Under the pieces are notes generated by a model. It made no database searches. It was not told the origin of the DNA and saw only the letters and a list, made by a program, of their open reading frames with translations. The position numbers and the translations under genes were made by a program. This document shows, one piece after another, positions 60,890-64,000 of a DNA stretch of 64,000 bases (position 1 is its first letter; every line of letters begins with the position of its first letter). The stretch comes from Caryophanales bacterium. GTDB lineage: Bacteria > Bacillota > Bacilli > Bacillales > Amphibacillaceae. The stretch lies in the NCBI GenBank assembly GCA_029257405.1, contig JARIBO010000048.1:35234-99233 (forward strand). Direction: 5' to 3'.

Positions 60890-61537
60890 ATGGAAACGAT
60901 ACAAGATGTGTTGTTTTATTATTCACAAAATGCCTCGTATGTATGGGAACAATTTTTTAGGCATTTCTTAATGTCTATATATGGCGTATTATTTGCGGCG
61001 ATTGTTGCTATTCCAGTTGGAATTATTATCGCACGTTATCATCGCTTAAGTGACTGGGTTATTTCACTTGCCAATGTAATCCAAACAATACCAGCTCTAG
61101 CGATGCTTGCTATGCTGATGCTTGTTATTGGTCTTGGAGCGAATACGGTTGTGTTTGCACTCTTTTTATATTCGTTATTGCCTATCATAAAAAACACATA
61201 TACAGGGATATTAAACGTTGATCATGCCTTAACTGAATCAGGAAAAGCAATGGGAATGACCAAGTTTCAAGTGCTGAAGATGGTCGAGCTTCCCTTAGCA
61301 CTGTCTGTTATTATGGCAGGCATTCGGACGGCTTTAGTTATTTCAATCGGTATAGCAACGATAGGTACCTTTATCGGTGCTGGTGGCCTGGGAGATATTA
61401 TATTGCGCGGAACAAATGCAACGGACGGAACCGCAATTATATTAGCAGGAGCTATTCCAACTGCACTTATGGCTGTGATGGCAGATGTTGTTATGGCTTG
61501 GTTAGAACGAAGATTGTCACCTGTTAAAAATAAGTAG
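60890..61537 (+). CDS. opuCD: OpuC permease subunit
   Basis: 215 residues, a paralogue of OpuCB. The EAA loop is TESGKAMGMTKFQVLKMVEL, and GIATIGTFIGAGGLGDIIL is the family signature. It pairs with OpuCB. AAGGAAATGG precedes the ATG. The next gene, a carnitine acyltransferase, begins about 80 bases later on the same strand without an obvious terminator, so it may be part of the transcript. Confidence 0.92.
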   Translation: METIQDVLFYYSQNASYVWEQFFRHFLMSIYGVLFAAIVAIPVGIIIARYHRLSDWVISLANVIQTIPALAMLAMLMLVIGLGANTVVFALFLYSLLPIIKNTYTGILNVDHALTESGKAMGMTKFQVLKMVELPLALSVIMAGIRTALVISIGIATIGTFIGAGGLGDIILRGTNATDGTAIILAGAIPTALMAVMADVVMAWLERRLSPVKNK

Positions 61538-61618
61538 TTTTTGAAATAAGAGAATATATACAGATTCACGTAAAGAATAAAAGCACCTTAATAATTTAAT
61601 AGAGAAAGGAACATGACT

Positions 61619-63400
61619 ATGACTAAAACAATTATGTCTCAAAAAATATTACCAGAATTACCGGTACCATCATTAAGCAGTACAAAATCTAAACTAATCG
61701 AATGGATTATGCCTTTAGTAGATGAAAAGCAATTTGGAAAAACGCTTGATGTAATCAACAGCTTTTTTGAAGAAAACGGAGAAGCAGAAAAACTTCAAAA
61801 AAAATTACACGAATGGAATCAAAATCAAGAAGGTAGTTGGCTTACACCGTTTTGGAATGATATTTATTTAAACCATCGTGACTCATTGCCATCAACTATG
61901 AACTTCAATGTATTACTAAAAGAAAGCCAAACTATAAAAGAGAATACAATTATGGAAACAGCAGGAGAAATTAGTTTTTTGGTAGCTGAACTTTATCAAG
62001 ATATTATTGATGAAAAAATGGATAAAAACTTCGATACGAGTCAATTAAACAAAATTTTTCGCTCAGTTCGAATCCCTCAAATAAATAGAGATACATTCCA
62101 TGTTGCTGACTTTGATAAAAAAAATAATCACGTTGTCCTTTTATATAAAAACAACGTGTATAAAGTACCTGTTACAGATGAAGCAGGTAATATATATAAC
62201 AGTATCGATATCACAGCTGCCGTTGAAGTAGCTTTATTAGAAGATCAAACAGAAGGTGTAAATGTTGGTATATTTACAACGGCTAAAAGAGATCAAGCAG
62301 CTCAAGTTTACAGTGAACTTAAAAAATCAAAAGTAAATACTAACACATTAGAAACTATAGCAGATGCACTCGTTGTTCTTTCAATTGATGAAGAAAGCCA
62401 AAACGGTGAAGAAGCAATTAAAAATCTCATGCTAAATGAAAAAAATAAGTATTTCGACAAGACAATGCAAATCGTCATTACTAAATATGGAGGAGTAGGT
62501 TTTAATATGGAACACTCTGCTATTGATGGTACATCAGTCGCGCCTGTTATTACTCATATTAGTAAGGGTTTCAAGCAAGCTCTTCCACAAGTAAGTCACA
62601 TGTCTCAAATACTCTTGGTTGAAAAAATGACATGGGAACTTTCAGAAGAAATTCTTGATAAATTCACTCAATTTGAGCAAGATCATTTTATTAGAAAAAA
62701 TAATTTTTCACTTAATCCACATGTTTTCACAGACTTTGGAGCAGAGCAAATTAAACATCTAAAAATTAGTCCAGATGCCTTTTTCCATAAAGCACTACAA
62801 CTCGCTCAGTACCGTACTTACGGGAAACTAACGAGCGTGTATGAACCTGTATCTGTGCGTAATTTTTATGAAGGTAGAACCGAATCCGCACGTGCGACAA
62901 GTATGGAAAAGCGTAATTTAGTCAAGGCAATTGAAAAAGGAAGTTACACTAAAGAAGAGTTGTATAGCTTAATGCAAGTAGCAAGTGACGCACATTCTAA
63001 GCGCGTAGGAGACTGCCAGCAAGGACTCGGTATAGAAAGACACCTCCATGGTCTTGAACAAATGTATCATTTATTTGGAGCTGAATTAGGTATAGAATCA
63101 TTACCAGAACAATTCAAAGACGCAGGATACCTAGCACTCCGTCGTGATTTTATTTCAACAAGTGGTATGGCTTATAAAAATGCCGAATATCGTATGTTTG
63201 CCCCTGTCGTTGATAATGGTCATGGTATAGCTTATTTCTTATTAGAAGATTCTATTTCTATTAATATTTCAAGTTATGCAGAAAATAAAAGCGAAGGCGA
63301 TCAGTTAATGAATCATATGATAAATGCCTTGCATGAATTAAAGGTAATCGCAGAAGTAGGTCAAGGATATAGAGAAGAAATTAATTTGAGAATTTCATAA
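61619..63400 (+). CDS. Choline/carnitine O-acyltransferase family enzyme
   Basis: About 593 residues, the size of mitochondrial carnitine acetyltransferases. The catalytic histidine is in GFNMEHSAIDGT (about residue 299). TSVYEPVSVRNFYEGRTES is the conserved block that binds carnitine carboxylate and CoA, and DCQQGLGIERHLHGL is a later family block. It should move acyl groups between CoA and carnitine (or choline). The ATG at 61619 is eight bases after AAGGA; another ATG at 61613 is too close. Its place behind opuCABCD supports carnitine as substrate. Such enzymes are mainly eukaryotic. Confidence 0.9.
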   Translation: MTKTIMSQKILPELPVPSLSSTKSKLIEWIMPLVDEKQFGKTLDVINSFFEENGEAEKLQKKLHEWNQNQEGSWLTPFWNDIYLNHRDSLPSTMNFNVLLKESQTIKENTIMETAGEISFLVAELYQDIIDEKMDKNFDTSQLNKIFRSVRIPQINRDTFHVADFDKKNNHVVLLYKNNVYKVPVTDEAGNIYNSIDITAAVEVALLEDQTEGVNVGIFTTAKRDQAAQVYSELKKSKVNTNTLETIADALVVLSIDEESQNGEEAIKNLMLNEKNKYFDKTMQIVITKYGGVGFNMEHSAIDGTSVAPVITHISKGFKQALPQVSHMSQILLVEKMTWELSEEILDKFTQFEQDHFIRKNNFSLNPHVFTDFGAEQIKHLKISPDAFFHKALQLAQYRTYGKLTSVYEPVSVRNFYEGRTESARATSMEKRNLVKAIEKGSYTKEELYSLMQVASDAHSKRVGDCQQGLGIERHLHGLEQMYHLFGAELGIESLPEQFKDAGYLALRRDFISTSGMAYKNAEYRMFAPVVDNGHGIAYFLLEDSISINISSYAENKSEGDQLMNHMINALHELKVIAEVGQGYREEINLRIS

Positions 63401-63405
63401 TCAAT

Positions 63406-63443
63406 TAAAAAATCATCGTTGTTTAACTAACGATGATTTTTTC
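63406..63443. terminator. Intrinsic terminator of the acyltransferase gene
   Basis: AAAAATCATCGTT pairs with AACGATGATTTTT around 8 bases, followed by T, directly after the stop codon. Confidence 0.9.
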
Positions 63444-63551
63444 TAGTTTAAATACTAGCGTAATATGATAGAATCAAGAGTGCTTGAGTAGATAGATTTA
63501 TCATGATTATTATCTATTAATTACGTTTATCCAAAGAAAGGAATTATATAA

Positions 63552-64000
63552 ATGTCTAAAACAATCGTACTAGCAGAAAAACCGTCAGTTGGACGTGATA
63601 TCGCAAAAGTACTTCATTGCAATAAAAAAGGAAATGGCTTTTTTGAAGGTGACCAATATATTGTCACTTGGGGTCTTGGGCACTTAGTAACACTTGCTAC
63701 ACCAGACCAATATGATGATAAATATAAAACATGGCGGATGGAAGATTTGCCTATGTTACCTAATCATTTAAAAACAATTGTTATTCCAAAAACTAGTCGT
63801 CAGTTTAATACAATCCGTACGCAAATGAACCGAAAAGACGTAAAAGATATCGTAATTGCGACAGACGCAGGGCGTGAGGGTGAGCTTGTTGCACGCTGGA
63901 TTATTGATAAAGTTGGTTCTAAAAAACCGGTTAAACGCTTATGGATTTCTTCAGTAACAGATAAAGCAATTCGGGACGGATTTAGCAAATTAAAACCAGG
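63552..64000 (+). CDS. topB: DNA topoisomerase III, 3'-truncated by the window edge
   Basis: The first 149 codons are present. The toprim domain starts with [16 protein letters not shown], which carries the catalytic glutamate, and continues to [16 protein letters not shown] with the metal-binding aspartate region. The active-site tyrosine lies beyond the window. It is a type IA topoisomerase that relaxes or decatenates DNA with single-strand passage. The ATG at 63552 follows AAAGGAATT. It is separated from the previous gene by a terminator. Confidence 0.92.
   Translation, partial: MSKTIVLAEKPSVGRDIAKVLHCNKKGNGFFEGDQYIVTWGLGHLVTLATPDQYDDKYKTWRMEDLPMLPNHLKTIVIPKTSRQFNTIRTQMNRKDVKDIVIATDAGREGELVARWIIDKVGSKKPVKRLWISSVTDKAIRDGFSKLKP

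Overview
The window is a low-GC Firmicutes chromosome segment, roughly one third GC by eye. It most likely comes from a member of the Staphylococcaceae. The strongest pointer is a complete staphyloxanthin-type C30 carotenoid cluster whose CrtN, CrtM, CrtP, CrtQ and CrtO proteins are recognisably staphylococcal. Other pointers are opuCABCD, CvfB, UPF0637 and a SpxH/FrnE-like DsbA protein. The crt gene order, the aldehyde dehydrogenase inside the operon and a Bacillus-like arg operon differ from Staphylococcus aureus, so a less studied genus of the family is likely. The exact genus cannot be named from this sequence. I saw no rRNA, tRNA, CRISPR array, insertion sequence or prophage.

Layout. 1-5991: a truncated aminotransferase, DUF819 membrane protein, hotdog thioesterase, UPF0637, three small orphan genes, a GlsB-like protein and an AI-2E family transporter. 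6173-9889: aspartate dehydrogenase NadX, DinB-like, Yip1, a DUF3221 lipoprotein, Ogt and a HAD phosphatase. 9974-10716: thiT under a TPP riboswitch. 10768-14812: LysR regulator with divergent antiporter, EamA transporter and a paired SMR transporter. 15097-19515: haem O synthase with a PurC paralogue, a CoA-transferase and an asparaginase. 19649-28118: argC-argJ-argB-argD-carB-argF with ArgR-box-like repeats and no carA. 28151-31111: ilvE and a lone ilvD with a CodY-like box. 31156-35317: mntABC and an M-box riboswitch ahead of a short mgtE. 35360-47091: a CarH-like regulator in line with an RND pump and an NAD(P)-binding protein, divergent from crtN-crtM-crtP-aldH-crtQ-crtO. 47152-57579: CDF transporter, FAH protein, a MerR/RacA-like protein, CvfB with a long structured leader, TSUP transporter, SDR, an exported carbonic anhydrase and a thiol/quinone-type redox module with a TetR regulator. 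58090-63400: opuCABCD and a eukaryotic-type carnitine acyltransferase. 63552-64000: start of topB.

How the genes work together. The clearest functional unit is the carotenoid island. CrtM and CrtN make 4,4'-diaponeurosporene, CrtP and AldH oxidise its end group, and CrtQ and CrtO add sugar and acyl groups. A divergent MerR protein with a partly degenerate B12-binding domain faces repeated ATTGTAC elements that coincide with the crt -35 and -10 boxes, which suggests light- or B12-linked control. Metal homeostasis (Mn ABC importer, Mg channel under an M-box, CDF exporter), amino-acid biosynthesis (arg, ilv), and osmolyte uptake next to carnitine acylation make up most of the rest.

Most notable and least explained items: an unidentified structured RNA or leader upstream of cvfB (about 51195-51498); two neighbouring genes whose best start codons are AUC and AUU; carB without carA; an asparaginase with serine in place of the usual catalytic aspartate; and a possible short RNA at 57844-57915. 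Many annotated starts here are TTG or GTG, and several apparent upstream GTG starts lie inside the Shine-Dalgarno sequence and were moved downstream.
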